NCBI GenBank assembly: GCA_018780145.1
Contig: JADMKA010000001.1
Location: 1-64,000, forward strand
Reading direction: 5' to 3'
DNA: 64,000 nucleotides
Source of the DNA: Vitreoscilla sp.
GTDB taxonomy: Bacteria > Pseudomonadota > Gammaproteobacteria > Burkholderiales > Burkholderiaceae_C
Shown: in pieces, positions 42,167 through 55,240 of the stretch
How the letters are laid out: each line of letters starts with the position of its first letter
Numbering within the stretch: the stretch's first letter is position 1
The notes under the pieces: model-generated
Told to the model about the DNA's origin: nothing
Seen by the model: only the letters and a program-made list of their open reading frames with translations
Databases searched by the model: none
Position numbers and translations under genes: made by a program

Positions 42167-43315
42167 ATGTCCTCTGCCGCCGCCACCGAGCTCCTTCGCA
42201 CTCCGCTGCACGATCTGCATGTCGAACTCGGCGCCCGCATGGTGCCGTTCGCCGGCTACGCGATGCCGGTGCAGTACCCCGCCGGGCTGATGGCCGAGCA
42301 CCGCCAGTGCCGCGAAGCCGCCGCACTGTTCGACGTCTCCCACATGGGCCAGCTGCGCCTGGTCGGCACCGATGCCGCCGCGGCCCTGGAGACCCTGGTG
42401 CCGGTGGATGTGGTCGACCTCGCGCCCGGCAAGCAGCGCTACGCCTTCTTCACCAACGAACAGGGCGGCCTGCTCGACGACCTGATGATCACGCGCCCGG
42501 CCGCCGCCGACCTGGCCGCGTTCGGCGACCTGTTCGTGGTGGTCAACGCCGGGTGCAAGAACGCCGACATCGCCCACCTCCAACAGCACATCGGCTCGCG
42601 CTGCCAGGTTCTGCCGATGCCGGACCGCGCGTTGCTGGCACTGCAGGGGCCGCAAGCCGCCACCGCCCTGGCCCGGCTGAATCCGGGCGTGGGTGCCCTC
42701 ACCTTCATGACCGGCGCGGGCTTCAACCTGGCCGGCGCCGACTGCTTCGTCACCCGGTCCGGCTACACCGGCGAGGATGGCTTCGAGATCTCGGTGCCCG
42801 AGGCGCAGGCTGCAGCCCTGGCCCGCGCGCTGCTGGCCCAACCCGAGGTGAAACCGGCCGGCCTCGGCGCCCGCGACACCTTGCGCCTGGAGGGCGGCAT
42901 GTGTCTGTACGGCCACGACATCGACACCACCACCACGCCGGTCGAGGCCGCGCTGACCTGGGCCATCCAGAAGGTGCGCCGCGCTGGCGGCGCGCGGGCG
43001 GGCGGCTATCCGGGTGCGGCCGTCATCGACGCCCAACTGGCAGGCGGTGCGCCACGCAAGCGGGTCGGCCTGGTCGGCCTGGAACGCGCCCCGGTGCGCG
43101 AGGGCACTCAGCTCGTCGGTGCCGACGGCGCGCCGCTTGGCACCGTCACCAGCGGCACGTTGGGGCCCACGGTGAACCAGCCCGTTGCCATGGCCTACCT
43201 GCCGGCGGCCCACGCCGCGGCGGGCACCGACCTCTTCGCCGAGGTGCGCGGCAAGCGCCTGCCCATGCGGGTGACCGCCATGCCCTTCGCCCCGCACCGT
43301 TACTTCCGCGGCTGA
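42167..43315 (+). CDS. gcvT: Aminomethyltransferase, glycine cleavage T protein
   Basis: This 382-residue protein transfers the methylene group of the H-protein aminomethyl arm to tetrahydrofolate, releasing ammonia. Family features are LHDLHVELGARMVPFAGYAMPVQY, CREAAALFDVSHMGQ, SGYTGEDGFEI and the C-terminal barrel (GTVTSGTLGPTVNQPVAMAYL). The start ATG at 42167 lies 59 bases after the riboswitch. It is the first gene of gcvT-gcvH-gcvP-sdaA. Confidence 0.97.
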   Translation: MSSAAATELLRTPLHDLHVELGARMVPFAGYAMPVQYPAGLMAEHRQCREAAALFDVSHMGQLRLVGTDAAAALETLVPVDVVDLAPGKQRYAFFTNEQGGLLDDLMITRPAAADLAAFGDLFVVVNAGCKNADIAHLQQHIGSRCQVLPMPDRALLALQGPQAATALARLNPGVGALTFMTGAGFNLAGADCFVTRSGYTGEDGFEISVPEAQAAALARALLAQPEVKPAGLGARDTLRLEGGMCLYGHDIDTTTTPVEAALTWAIQKVRRAGGARAGGYPGAAVIDAQLAGGAPRKRVGLVGLERAPVREGTQLVGADGAPLGTVTSGTLGPTVNQPVAMAYLPAAHAAAGTDLFAEVRGKRLPMRVTAMPFAPHRYFRG

Positions 43316-43362
43316 CCGCCGCATCCCTTCCGCCACCCCCTGCAGCCCGAGGAGCCCTGCCC

Positions 43363-43737
43363 ATGACGACCATGTTCACCACCGACCACGAGTGGATCAA
43401 CATCGAGGACCACGAAGCCGCGGTGGTCGGCATCACGCTGCATGCGCAGGACGCGCTCGGCGACGTCGTCTTCGTCGACCTGCCCGAGGTCGGCAAGACC
43501 TACAACAAGGGCGAGATCGCCGGCGTCGTCGAGTCGGTGAAGGCCGCCGCCGACATCTACATGCCGGTGACCGGCGAGGTGGTCGAGGTCAACGAGGAAC
43601 TGCGCGCCAACCCCGCATTGGCCAACACCGACCCGATGGGCAACGGCTGGTTCTTCAAGGTGCATGTCACCAAGATGGGCGAATTCGACCAGCTGATGGA
43701 CCCACCCGCCTACGACGCCCTGCTGAAGACGCTCTGA
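43363..43737 (+). CDS. gcvH: Glycine cleavage H protein
   Basis: This 124-residue lipoyl carrier shuttles the aminomethyl group between P and T proteins. The lipoylated lysine is K60 in [15 protein letters not shown]. The fold begins [20 protein letters not shown] and ends [22 protein letters not shown] lies ahead of the ATG at 43363. It is 47 bases after gcvT and 28 bases before gcvP. Confidence 0.97.
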   Translation: MTTMFTTDHEWINIEDHEAAVVGITLHAQDALGDVVFVDLPEVGKTYNKGEIAGVVESVKAAADIYMPVTGEVVEVNEELRANPALANTDPMGNGWFFKVHVTKMGEFDQLMDPPAYDALLKTL

Positions 43738-43765
43738 CCCTGTAGCCCTGCCCACCCGCGCCACC

Positions 43766-46666
<2,901 letters not shown>

Positions 46667-46678
46667 AGGGCACCACCC

Positions 46679-48070
46679 ATGGCCGTCTCCGTCTTCGACC
46701 TCTTCAAGATCGGCATCGGCCCGAGCAGCTCGCACACCGTGGGCCCGATGCGGGCCGCACGCCTGTTCGCGCTGCGGCTCGCGCATGAAGGCCATCTGGC
46801 TGCCACGGCCCGGGTGCGCTGCTGGTTGTACGGCTCCCTGGGCGCCACCGGCAAGGGGCACGGCAGCGACAAGGCGGTGATCCTCGGCCTGGCCGGGCAT
46901 GAGCCCGACACGGTGGAGGTGGACGCCGTGCCGGCGCTGATGGAGGCCATCCGCAACCAGCAGCGCCTGGCCCTGCTGGGCGAACGTGAGGTGGTGTTCC
47001 ACGAGGCTGAAGACCTGCTGTTCATGCGCCGCGAGACCCTGCCCTTCCACGCCAACGGCATGCGGCTGGTGGCTTACGACGCCGCCGGTTCCGAGCTGGA
47101 GAGCCGCACCTACTACTCGGTGGGCGGCGGCTTCGTCGTCAGCGACGAGGTGGCCGCGGATGGGTCCAGGCAGAAGGTCATCGCACCCGATGCCACCGTG
47201 CTGCCGCTGCCCTTCCGCAGCGGCAACGAACTGCTGGAGGTCACCACCCGCGAGGGTCTGTCGATCGCCCAGGTCATGCGCGTCAACGAGCGCCATTGGC
47301 GCACCGATGCCGAGATCGACGCCGGGCTGCTGCGCATCTGGCGTGCCATGCAGGACTGCGTGGTGCGCGGCTGCCGCACCGAGGGCGTGCTGCCCGGGGG
47401 CTTCAAGGTGAAGCGCCGTGCCGCCGCGCTGTACCACGCGCTCACCAGCAACCCGGAGGCTGCCCTGCGCGACCCGCTGCAGGTGATGGACTGGGTCAAC
47501 CTCTATGCGCTGGCCGTGAACGAAGAAAACGCCGCCGGCGGCCGCGTGGTGACAGCTCCCACCAATGGCGCTGCCGGCATCGTGCCGGCCGTGCTGCACT
47601 ACTACAGCCGCTTTGTTTACGGCGCCACCGACACGGGCGTGATGGACTTTCTGCTCACCGCCGCCGCCATTGGCATCCTCTACAAGGAGAACGCCAGCAT
47701 CTCCGGTGCGGAGGTCGGTTGCCAGGGTGAGGTGGGCGTGGCCTGCTCGATGGCCGCCGGCGCGCTGGCAGCGGTGATGGGCGGTTCACCGGCCCAGGTG
47801 GAGAACGCCGCCGAGATCGGCATGGAGCATCACCTGGGCCTCACCTGCGACCCCGTGGGTGGCCTGGTGCAAATCCCATGCATCGAGCGCAACGCCATCG
47901 CCTCGGTCAAGGCCATCAACGCCGCCCGCATGGCCTTGCACGGCGACGGTACGCACCATGTCAGCCTGGACAAGGTCATCAAGACCATGCGCGAAACCGG
48001 CGCCGACATGCAGAGCAAGTACAAGGAAACGGCCCGCGGCGGCCTCGCGGTCAATATCGTCGAGTGCTGA
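46679..48070 (+). CDS. sdaA: L-serine ammonia-lyase, single-chain iron-sulfur type
   Basis: This 463-residue enzyme deaminates serine to pyruvate with a 4Fe-4S cluster. The cluster cysteines are C348 ([11 protein letters not shown]), C390 (GLTCDPVGG) and C401 (QIPCIERNA). The N-terminal beta domain ([21 protein letters not shown]) is fused to the alpha domain. GAAGGG precedes the ATG at 46679, 12 bases after gcvP. Placement after gcvTHP makes sense: glycine plus a one-carbon unit gives serine, which this enzyme drains to pyruvate. It is probably under the same glycine riboswitch. Confidence 0.96.
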   Translation: MAVSVFDLFKIGIGPSSSHTVGPMRAARLFALRLAHEGHLAATARVRCWLYGSLGATGKGHGSDKAVILGLAGHEPDTVEVDAVPALMEAIRNQQRLALLGEREVVFHEAEDLLFMRRETLPFHANGMRLVAYDAAGSELESRTYYSVGGGFVVSDEVAADGSRQKVIAPDATVLPLPFRSGNELLEVTTREGLSIAQVMRVNERHWRTDAEIDAGLLRIWRAMQDCVVRGCRTEGVLPGGFKVKRRAAALYHALTSNPEAALRDPLQVMDWVNLYALAVNEENAAGGRVVTAPTNGAAGIVPAVLHYYSRFVYGATDTGVMDFLLTAAAIGILYKENASISGAEVGCQGEVGVACSMAAGALAAVMGGSPAQVENAAEIGMEHHLGLTCDPVGGLVQIPCIERNAIASVKAINAARMALHGDGTHHVSLDKVIKTMRETGADMQSKYKETARGGLAVNIVEC

Positions 48071-48073
48071 CGT

Positions 48074-48862
48074 TCAACGTGCCAGGCAAGCGCGGATCTC
48101 TGCCAGCAGCACCATGCTGTCGATCGGCCGGCTGAGGTATCGCTTCGCCCCCAGAGCGAGGCCCCGAGTTCGCGACTCGGCGTCCCAGTGGGTGGACGTC
48201 AGAAAGATGAACGGGATCTCGCGCAACGCAGGATCCGACTTCACCAGCGTGATGAAGTCGAAGCCGCTGCCGTGTTGCATACCCACATCGCTGATGATCA
48301 GGTCGGGGCCGTGCGCCCGAGCCAGCTGCAGCGCCACCGCCGGTGTCTCGGCCGTCAACACCTTGTAGCCCAGAGGCTCCAGCAACCCCCGCTTGAGCTC
48401 CAGGTTGAAGGGTTTGTCGTCCAGCGCCAGGATGATGGCCGGGGGCGGGCGACCCGTGTCGTCGTCGCGGGCGGATGCGGCCCGCAACGAGGGCACGGCG
48501 TCGAACAGGCGCGCGACAAACGTCAGCGGCTCGATCGGCTTGGCCATGTAGGCGTCGAAGCCCGCCGCCAGGATGCGGTCGCGGTCGCCCACCATCGCCA
48601 GGGCCGTGACGGCCACCAGCGGAATACCCGCCCAGGGCAAGTGCGCCTTGACCCGACGCGCAAACTCGTAGCCGTCCATCACCGGCATCTGGATGTCGCA
48701 GAGGACGGCCACGACATCGCGCTGGCTGCCGAGGCAGGCCAACGCCACCTCGCCGTTCTCGGCCGCCGTGGTCTGAAAGCCGGAGGCCTCCAGCAGGTAG
48801 GTCATCAGCGCCAGGTTGATCGCGTTGTCGTCGACCACCAGCAGGCACGGCCCGCTGCTCAT
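48074..48862 (-). CDS. Double-receiver response regulator without an output domain
   Basis: This 262-residue protein has two receiver domains. REC1 is complete: acidic pair in [10 protein letters not shown], phosphoacceptor D56 in [12 protein letters not shown] and K108 in YMAKPIE. REC2 has the acidic pair in ALDDKPFN and D192 in [10 protein letters not shown], but the conserved lysine is arginine (R245 in YLSRPID). There is no DNA-binding domain. Its ATG overlaps the stop of the kinase (ATGA), so it is almost certainly the kinase's partner and may pass phosphate on or work by protein contact. It is 3 bases from sdaA, convergent. Confidence 0.9.
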   Translation of the reverse strand: MSSGPCLLVVDDNAINLALMTYLLEASGFQTTAAENGEVALACLGSQRDVVAVLCDIQMPVMDGYEFARRVKAHLPWAGIPLVAVTALAMVGDRDRILAAGFDAYMAKPIEPLTFVARLFDAVPSLRAASARDDDTGRPPPAIILALDDKPFNLELKRGLLEPLGYKVLTAETPAVALQLARAHGPDLIISDVGMQHGSGFDFITLVKSDPALREIPFIFLTSTHWDAESRTRGLALGAKRYLSRPIDSMVLLAEIRACLAR

Positions 48863-50358
48863 CCTGGGCCCTGCCCCTGCAACGTGAGCGAGAAGCGGCT
48901 GCCCTGCCCCAACTGGCTGCTGACTTCGATCCGGCCGCCCAGCAGTTCCGCCAGCTTGCGGCACAGGTAGAGGCCCAGGCCGGTGCCTTCCACCCGGGCA
49001 CGCAAGGCTGGGGTGCCGACTTGGGTAAAGGCCTGGAACAGCTGTGCCTGGTCTTCGGCACTCATGCCGATCCCCGTGTCGGCCACCGTGAGCGTGACCC
49101 GGTCCTGATCCACCTCGCGGTGCTCGCGCAGGCTGATCGACACCCCGCCGCGCTCGGTGAACTTGATCGCGTTGTTGGCCAGGTTGATCAGAATCTGCTG
49201 CAAGGCGCGGCGATCGGCCAGCACCAGCACCGCACGGTCGGGCAAGTCCAGTGTCACGCCGAGGCCCTTCGCACTGGCGCTGGGCCGCAGCGTGGTGGCG
49301 ACCTCGTCGACAAGCACGCCGCAATCGACCGGCACCAACTGCATCTGGACGCTGCCGGAATCGATCTTGGCCAGGTCCAGCAGGTCGTTGATCAACGACA
49401 GCAGGTGCCTGCCGCTGGACTGCACCATGCCGAGTTGGCTCTCCTGGTCGGTTGTCAGCGGGCCGGGCAGGCGCATCAGCAGGATGCCGGTGAATCCGAT
49501 GATGGCATTCAGCGGTGTTCGAAGTTCGTGGCTCATGGTGGCCAGGAAGCGGTCTTTGGCCCGGTTCGCCCGCTCGAGCTCGAGGTTCTTCTCCTCCAGC
49601 ACCCGCTCGACGCGCCGCCGCTCGCTGATGTCGCGGATCGCACTCATGCCCAACGTGCCCACATCGGTGCGCAAGGGGCTCAGGCTGATCTCCACCGGAA
49701 ACTCCTCGCCACCCTTTCGCAAGCCGTAGAGATCCAGGCCGCGGCCCATTGGCCGGGTGTGGGGATGCGACATGTAGCGTTCGCGGTGCAGGCCATGCGT
49801 GGCTCGGTAGCGCTCCGGCAACAGCACGGTCAGAGATGCGCCCACCAGTTCATGGGGTTCGTAGCCGAACATGGCCTCGGCGTGTGCGTTGACGAGCACG
49901 ATGCGGCCGATGTCGTTGACGATCACGATGGCATCGGGCATTGAATCGAGCAGCTCGCGGTAGCGCGATTCGATCAGCTGGGCGTCACGCCGCATCTTGG
50001 GCAGGGTCACGTCGGCCAGGTTGTAGACCTCACCGACAGGCGTTCCGTCCGGTTCAACAAGGGGCCGTGATGCGGCATTGACGTAGAGCAAGGCCCCATC
50101 GGCGCAGCGCGCCACGGCCTCGTACGATTGCGGCCAGCGTTGATGCCCTGCGTCCTTTGCACCCGCTGAGCCACTCGTGCCATCGGCGGGCTGCAACAGC
50201 AAGGCGTCCAAACGCTGCCCGAGAGCCCGCTCCCGCGGGTGGCCGAACATATGCTCGGCGGTACGGTTCCAGAACTTGATCAATCCACCTTCACCCACCA
50301 GGACCACGCCATCGGGGGAGTCCTCCGCAATGCGTTCAAACAGGCTGGTGCTCGCCAT
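48859..50358 (-). CDS. Soluble sensor histidine kinase with two PAS domains
   Basis: This 499-residue kinase has PAS1 (about 1-120, SPDGVVLVGEGGLIKFWNRTAE), PAS2 (about 130-250, DSMPDAIVIVNDIGRIVLVN, ending SAIRDISERRR), a phosphoacceptor helix with H277 in MSHELRTPLN, and the ATPase domain (NLANNAIKFT, DTGIGMS, GTGLGLYLCRKL). There is no membrane segment. The ATG at 50358 opens directly into PAS1. The pair with the double-receiver protein is translationally coupled. It is divergent from an OmpR-type regulator, with 277 bases between the starts. Confidence 0.92.
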   Translation of the reverse strand: MASTSLFERIAEDSPDGVVLVGEGGLIKFWNRTAEHMFGHPRERALGQRLDALLLQPADGTSGSAGAKDAGHQRWPQSYEAVARCADGALLYVNAASRPLVEPDGTPVGEVYNLADVTLPKMRRDAQLIESRYRELLDSMPDAIVIVNDIGRIVLVNAHAEAMFGYEPHELVGASLTVLLPERYRATHGLHRERYMSHPHTRPMGRGLDLYGLRKGGEEFPVEISLSPLRTDVGTLGMSAIRDISERRRVERVLEEKNLELERANRAKDRFLATMSHELRTPLNAIIGFTGILLMRLPGPLTTDQESQLGMVQSSGRHLLSLINDLLDLAKIDSGSVQMQLVPVDCGVLVDEVATTLRPSASAKGLGVTLDLPDRAVLVLADRRALQQILINLANNAIKFTERGGVSISLREHREVDQDRVTLTVADTGIGMSAEDQAQLFQAFTQVGTPALRARVEGTGLGLYLCRKLAELLGGRIEVSSQLGQGSRFSLTLQGQGPG

Positions 50359-50604
50359 CGGGAACCCTGTGATGGCCCCGGAAGCCTTACTGCACCGGTG
50401 GGGCGGTGAATCCATTTTGTGCCAGCCAGACCCTACAAAGCGAGTCTTGACCGACATCAAATCAGGGGGATTGACCGGCGGGCCAGCCACGGGCAGGTGG
50501 ATGGGTGACACTCAATCTCATCTGTGACTGAATGCACTGCAGATTCACGTCATGTCTGAGCGTCGGGGCGTTTCAGGATCCGTCCACAACGCCGGACGGC
50601 GTCC

Positions 50605-50610
50605 TAGAAT
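50605..50610 (+). promoter_or_regulatory. -10 box of the OmpR-type regulator gene
   Basis: TAGAAT is five of six to the consensus and 25 bases before the ATG at 50636. No clear -35 box is seen. The rest of the 277-base divergent region shows no obvious repeat. Confidence 0.45.
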
Positions 50611-50635
50611 CGTTGATACCGTCACCCAGAGCCTC

Positions 50636-51340
50636 ATGCCCGATTCCACCACCCCGTTGCCTGCCTCCATCGCCATCGTCGACGACGACATCGAGTACTC
50701 GGAGTTCCTGGCGCAGCACCTGCGCGACCTGGGTTTGCAGGTTCATCGTTTTGCCGACAGCAACGAGTTGCTCACCGACAAGGCACCCTTCAGCTACGGC
50801 TTCTACCTGGTGGACCTGATGTTGCCGGGCATCGACGGTGTCGAGCTGATCCGCGTTCTGCGGCGCCGCACGCACGCCGGTGTGCTGGTGATCTCGGGCC
50901 GCGTGGCGCAGGACGTGTTCTCGTCGGTGGTCGATGCCGGCGCCGACATGCATCTGGCCAAGCCGGTCAACTTCGACCAGGTGGTGGTGGCCATCCGCGC
51001 CGTGCACCGGCGTGTGGTCGCCACCGAGGCAGGCTCCAAGGAATGGCTGCTGGACCGTCAATCCGGCCAGCTGGTGGCGCCGGACGGCGTGCGCGTGGAC
51101 CTCAGCGATGGCGACCTGGTGGTGATGGAGTGCTTCGTCGAGGCGCAGGGCCAGACCGTCACCCGGGAGGTGCTCTGCCGCCGCCTCGGCCGGCCAGTGA
51201 CCGACGAGCCGGACAACACCCTGAGCGCGACGCTGTACCGCCTGCGACGGCGCATCGAGCGCGCCACGCCGGTGGTGGTGCCCATGCAGTCCCAATCGCG
51301 CGTCGGCTACGTCTTCCGCGCGCCGCTGCGCGAGGCCTGA
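50636..51340 (+). CDS. OmpR/PhoB-family response regulator
   Basis: This 234-residue regulator has a receiver domain (IAIVDDDIEYSEFLAQHL; phosphoacceptor D in YLVDLMLPGIDG; K in HLAKPV) and a C-terminal winged-helix DNA-binding domain (LSDGDLVVMECFVEAQGQ, NTLSATLYRLRRRIE, VGYVFRAPL). The ATG at 50636 is used because the receiver begins about 12 residues later. Its partner may be the divergent PAS kinase, but the kinase already has a coupled receiver protein, so a branched relay is possible. Confidence 0.92.
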   Translation: MPDSTTPLPASIAIVDDDIEYSEFLAQHLRDLGLQVHRFADSNELLTDKAPFSYGFYLVDLMLPGIDGVELIRVLRRRTHAGVLVISGRVAQDVFSSVVDAGADMHLAKPVNFDQVVVAIRAVHRRVVATEAGSKEWLLDRQSGQLVAPDGVRVDLSDGDLVVMECFVEAQGQTVTREVLCRRLGRPVTDEPDNTLSATLYRLRRRIERATPVVVPMQSQSRVGYVFRAPLREA

Positions 51341-51369
51341 GGTCGACATCTGGTGGCAGCGTCGCGCGA

Positions 51370-52836
51370 TCATCCGTGCCAGACGAAGGTCGCCACACTC
51401 TCCCGCGGCAGCGTGTAGTCGAAACTCCGGCCCTTGAATCTCACGCTGAAGCGACGCTGCGCGGTGGTCGAATTCAATGCCACCAGGGCGATCGAGCCGT
51501 CGGTGTTCTGAAACGCCACCGTTTCTATTTCACCTGCGGCGGCTGTTGATTCGATCCGGTGCGCCCCGGGCCGAACGAACTTGCTTGCATGTGCGAAAGC
51601 GTAGTACTCGAGGTTGCGGGTGACTTCACCGGTCCTTGAGTCGATGGTGACCACGCCTCGGCAGTCCCTACAACCGCCCAGGTGCGGGCCGTGGTTCTCG
51701 TCGAGTGCCAGGTTCCACATTTGCACACCGCGCGCCCAACCCCGGGTGGCGCCGATGATCAGATGGCGTACGGTCCACGGCAGACGCTCGGACCAGACCG
51801 GCTTCCACTCGCCGCCCGAGCATTCGGTCAACCAGGTGTCCTTGTCGGGATGTGCCTCGTGTACCACCGTCTGATTGGGCAACAGCGACTCGGATACATA
51901 GCAGTGCCAGCCCACACCGGCCACATAGGGCCGCGCCACCGGGTCGGCTAGAACAGTCATCGGGGCCTGGGGTTCGTCCCAGTTGTGATCCCAGTCGATG
52001 ATCTGGACCTTCATTGCCTTGCGCTCCAGCAGAGGCCCGAGGTGCTGTCCGATCAACACGGCGCGGGCCGCTGAATCGACCCGCATGCCGGGATAGTCCA
52101 CTGGCTCGAAATGTGGCTCGTTCTGCACGGTCAACGCGAAGATCGGCACGCCTTCGGCGGCGTACGCCTCGACATAGCGCACCAGATAGCGTGAAAAGGC
52201 GTCGTAGCGATCCGGCCGCAGCGATCCCTTGATCAAGCTGTCGGTGGTTTTCATCCAGCCCGGCGCGCTCCAGGGCGATGCCATCACCCGGAGCTGGGGG
52301 TTGATGGCCAGCGCCTGCTTGACGACCGGCAGCACCTCGGCACGGTTGGGTTCAATCGAAAAATGCGCCAGGTTCATGTCGCTCTCGCCGGCCGGCCGGT
52401 CATCGAACGAATAGTGGTGACGCGAAAAGTCCGAGGCACCAATCGTCAAGCGCGTGAAGTCGAAACCTATGCCGTTTTCGCCGCGGCCGAAGAGTTCCCG
52501 CAGCAGAGCTTCGCGCTGGGCCGGGCTCATGCGGCGCTGGATCAGCCAGGCCGATGCGTCGGTGATCGACGCACCGAAGCCGGCCATCGTTTGATAGCGC
52601 CGATTCGCGTCGACCTCGATGGTGAACGGCAACGGCCTGGCGCCGCCGAAGGCCAGCCCCGTCTCGCGCGCCAGCAGCCGGGTCTTGTCTCCGGTGGTGG
52701 TCCAGGCCTCGACAGCTGGGCCGCTGCCGGCATCCGCGGGCGTGACCTGAAGCGTGACGCCGGCACCGCATCCGCCAAGCAGTCCAACCAGCGACAGTGA
52801 CGCGGCGACAGCGCGCATTCGATACACCTTGTTCAT
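51370..52836 (-). CDS. Family 30 glycoside hydrolase, lipoprotein
   Basis: This 488-residue lipoprotein (signal MRAVAASLSLVGLLGGC, lipobox LGGC) has a GH30 catalytic domain. The acid/base glutamate is E240 in TVQNEPHFE and the nucleophile E338 in WLTECSGGEW. Other family blocks are YQTMAGFGASITDASAWL and MASPWSAPGWMKTT, with a C-terminal beta-sandwich (VALNSTTAQRRFSVRFKG). GH30 includes glucosylceramidases, beta-1,6-glucanases and xylosidases, so the exact bond is not fixed. GAGG lies before the ATG. It is the last gene of the glycan operon, 29 bases after the GH127-like gene. Confidence 0.93.
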   Translation of the reverse strand: MNKVYRMRAVAASLSLVGLLGGCGAGVTLQVTPADAGSGPAVEAWTTTGDKTRLLARETGLAFGGARPLPFTIEVDANRRYQTMAGFGASITDASAWLIQRRMSPAQREALLRELFGRGENGIGFDFTRLTIGASDFSRHHYSFDDRPAGESDMNLAHFSIEPNRAEVLPVVKQALAINPQLRVMASPWSAPGWMKTTDSLIKGSLRPDRYDAFSRYLVRYVEAYAAEGVPIFALTVQNEPHFEPVDYPGMRVDSAARAVLIGQHLGPLLERKAMKVQIIDWDHNWDEPQAPMTVLADPVARPYVAGVGWHCYVSESLLPNQTVVHEAHPDKDTWLTECSGGEWKPVWSERLPWTVRHLIIGATRGWARGVQMWNLALDENHGPHLGGCRDCRGVVTIDSRTGEVTRNLEYYAFAHASKFVRPGAHRIESTAAAGEIETVAFQNTDGSIALVALNSTTAQRRFSVRFKGRSFDYTLPRESVATFVWHG

Positions 52837-52865
52837 GCAACCTCGAAGTGAAAATGTCTGGCGAA

Positions 52866-55229
52866 TCACCGGGAAAACGCCTGGAGTTCCGAGCACGATG
52901 CGAACGCCTGCCGCGGGTCGTCTCCACTGGCGGGAACGCCGATGACGCGCACGGCCGTGAAACTGATGGGCGCTTCCAGCACCAGGCTGAACTGCGCGTC
53001 CCTGAACCACTGCTCGACGCCCTGCGCACTGGCGGCCGTGGTGGCCGGGTAGCCGTCGAGTTTGCCAACGGTCTCCCACGCCGCTTCGGCATCGCGCCGG
53101 ATCTGCACGCGCGGCTTGCCGGTGCGCGTGTCGAACCATCCACCGTCGTGGAACGACTTGCCGTGCGTGAAGACGAAGCGCCGGGCCGTGACCGGGCGCT
53201 GCAGCGTCACGGCGAACCAGTCCTGGTCGGCAGGCTTCCCAGTGGCGGTGGTCACCAGGCTTTCGAAGTCCTCGTCGATGATGGACCCGTCGCCCGCGCC
53301 CGCGGCGGCAGCGCCGCGCGAGCTGCTCTGTTGGCCATCGACCAGCAAGGACTCGCCAGGCCCGGGCGCGTCGAGGCCTGGTGCCCGCAGCCAGACGCGG
53401 TAGAGCCCGTGATCGGCGCCGGCATCGGCATAGGTGCGGAAGATCGCCGCCTGGACCCGCGCCTGAGGGCGGGCCAGCACCTCGGCGCGGAAGCTGAGCT
53501 GCTGCCCGCTGCGCGGCGCGCCGACGGCCGCCGCGCCGACGAGCGTGAGCAGGTGGGCGCCGGGCAGCGCCGGGTTGTCGTTGTTGTCGCAGGCCAGCAC
53601 GAACGGGCCCCACGACAGCGCGGCACGGCCGGCCAGCGTGTGCTCGCCGGTCTTGACCCGCGAGCCGAGCGTGAAAGCCACCGAGATCACATCGCCGTCC
53701 TTCCAACTGCGGCGCGGCAGCACCGCCCAACCGTCCTGCTCGGTGGCACCGGCCAACGTCAACGGGCGGGCCCAGGCGGGCACCCGCAACTTGACGGCGA
53801 AGGTGGCCGGCCCGGTCAAACGCAGCACCAGGCGGGTCTCGCCACGGTAGGGGAAGCCGCTGTCCTGGATGATCGTCACACGCCGGCCGCCGAGCAGCAG
53901 TGTCGCCTGCGACGGCTCGAAGGTGTTGACGAGCAAGGTGTCGTGGCCCATGGCGTGGTGGCACAGGTAGGCGGCCTGAGGTGCCAACGCGAGGCCGCGT
54001 GGGCCGCTGGAGTGGCAGCAGGTGATGCCCTTGTCGTACTGCTTGCGGCCCTCGAGCGCGGTGTAGTAGCACCAGTCGTCGCCGCGCGGATGCTGTGCCG
54101 CGGTCAGGTGGTTGTAGAGGGAGCGTTCGAGTTCGTCGCCGAAGCGGGCCTGGCCCGTGAGCTGCAGCAGCGCAAGGTTCAACTGGATCCAGGTCGTGGT
54201 GACGCAGGTCTCGCCCACATGCGCGCGCACGTCGCCACGCATGTCGTGGTCGGTCTGGAAGTGCTCCCACTGGCTGGTCGTGCCGGTGACGTAGAGCCGG
54301 TGGTCGACGATGTCCTGCCACGCGATGAGCACGGCATCGACGAGTTGCCGGTCGCCGGTCACGCGGGCCAGTTCGCACAGCCCGACCAGGTTGGACAGCA
54401 TCTCGTAGGCCTTCGCGTTGGCCACCTTGTCGACCCGCTTCTGGGCGAGCAGAGTCTTCACGATGCCCGCGCCCTTGTCCTCATCCCATGACTTCACGAG
54501 GTAGCGCGCGAACGCGAGGTAGCGCGCATCGCCGGTGAGCCGGTAAAGCAGCACGATGGGCTCGAGCACGCTGGTCGCGGCCATGCCCAGGTGCGTGCCG
54601 GCGGCCAGGATGCTGCGCTCGGCGGGGAACGTGCCCAGCAACAGGTCGGCGGACTTGCGGCACACGTGCAGCGCTTGTTCGTTGCCGGTGTACTGGTGGT
54701 AAGTCAGCAGGCCGATCAAGCCGTACTTGTGCGACCACACGTCCCAGTCGGCGCCGTCGTAGAGGCCGAACCGTTGGCCCTGCACATAGGTGCCGAGGTA
54801 GCCATCGGGCTCCTGCGCGGCCATCAACTCGCCGGCCACTCGGTCGAGCTTGGCACGCAGCGCCGGGTCGCCGTTGTTGGCCCACGCCAGCGCAGCGGCA
54901 TGCAGCCACTTGCCCACGTGCTCGCCGATCCACGGGTGGCTGCCGGGCTTGTGCCGAAATCCGGCGAGCAGCGGCTCGGTATCGACGTCGAGCAGCCGCT
55001 TGCCGGCATTCAGCGCGACCCGTCCGCCCAGCCAGCCGCCCAGGCGGACAGCCGACGGCGCCGAGAGTTCCACCGCATCGGCCAAGGCGAGCGGTACCCG
55101 GAGCGGCCGCATCGCCAGGCCACTCGGCGTGGAGCGCGTGACAGCCAGTGCCCTGACCTGCGGCAACCCCAGCGCGGCCATGCCAAGCAGGGCCTGACGG
55201 CGGTTCGCGCGACGGCGTGAGATGGACAT
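52866..55229 (-). CDS. Family 127-like glycoside hydrolase (beta-L-arabinofuranosidase family)
   Basis: This 787-residue protein starts with a Tat-like signal (RRANRRQALLGMAALGLP). It then has the (alpha/alpha)6 barrel of the GH127/DUF1680 group. The catalytic set is visible: E340 and C342 in GETCVTTTW, and C404-C405 in ITCCHSSG, matching the zinc-bound cysteine nucleophile site of the family. About 200 extra residues at the C terminus form a beta-rich region like a discoidin-type carbohydrate-binding module. The substrate may be a beta-L-arabinofuranoside or related sugar. It is 11 bases after the GH2 gene. Confidence 0.88.
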   Translation of the reverse strand: MSISRRRANRRQALLGMAALGLPQVRALAVTRSTPSGLAMRPLRVPLALADAVELSAPSAVRLGGWLGGRVALNAGKRLLDVDTEPLLAGFRHKPGSHPWIGEHVGKWLHAAALAWANNGDPALRAKLDRVAGELMAAQEPDGYLGTYVQGQRFGLYDGADWDVWSHKYGLIGLLTYHQYTGNEQALHVCRKSADLLLGTFPAERSILAAGTHLGMAATSVLEPIVLLYRLTGDARYLAFARYLVKSWDEDKGAGIVKTLLAQKRVDKVANAKAYEMLSNLVGLCELARVTGDRQLVDAVLIAWQDIVDHRLYVTGTTSQWEHFQTDHDMRGDVRAHVGETCVTTTWIQLNLALLQLTGQARFGDELERSLYNHLTAAQHPRGDDWCYYTALEGRKQYDKGITCCHSSGPRGLALAPQAAYLCHHAMGHDTLLVNTFEPSQATLLLGGRRVTIIQDSGFPYRGETRLVLRLTGPATFAVKLRVPAWARPLTLAGATEQDGWAVLPRRSWKDGDVISVAFTLGSRVKTGEHTLAGRAALSWGPFVLACDNNDNPALPGAHLLTLVGAAAVGAPRSGQQLSFRAEVLARPQARVQAAIFRTYADAGADHGLYRVWLRAPGLDAPGPGESLLVDGQQSSSRGAAAAGAGDGSIIDEDFESLVTTATGKPADQDWFAVTLQRPVTARRFVFTHGKSFHDGGWFDTRTGKPRVQIRRDAEAAWETVGKLDGYPATTAASAQGVEQWFRDAQFSLVLEAPISFTAVRVIGVPASGDDPRQAFASCSELQAFSR

Positions 55230-55240
55230 GCTGGGCCTCG

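Noticed and set aside
41716-43362. Open frame reading in phase into gcvH
   Set aside because: It covers the riboswitch and runs out of frame through gcvT; gcvH has its own GAGGAG and ATG at 43363.
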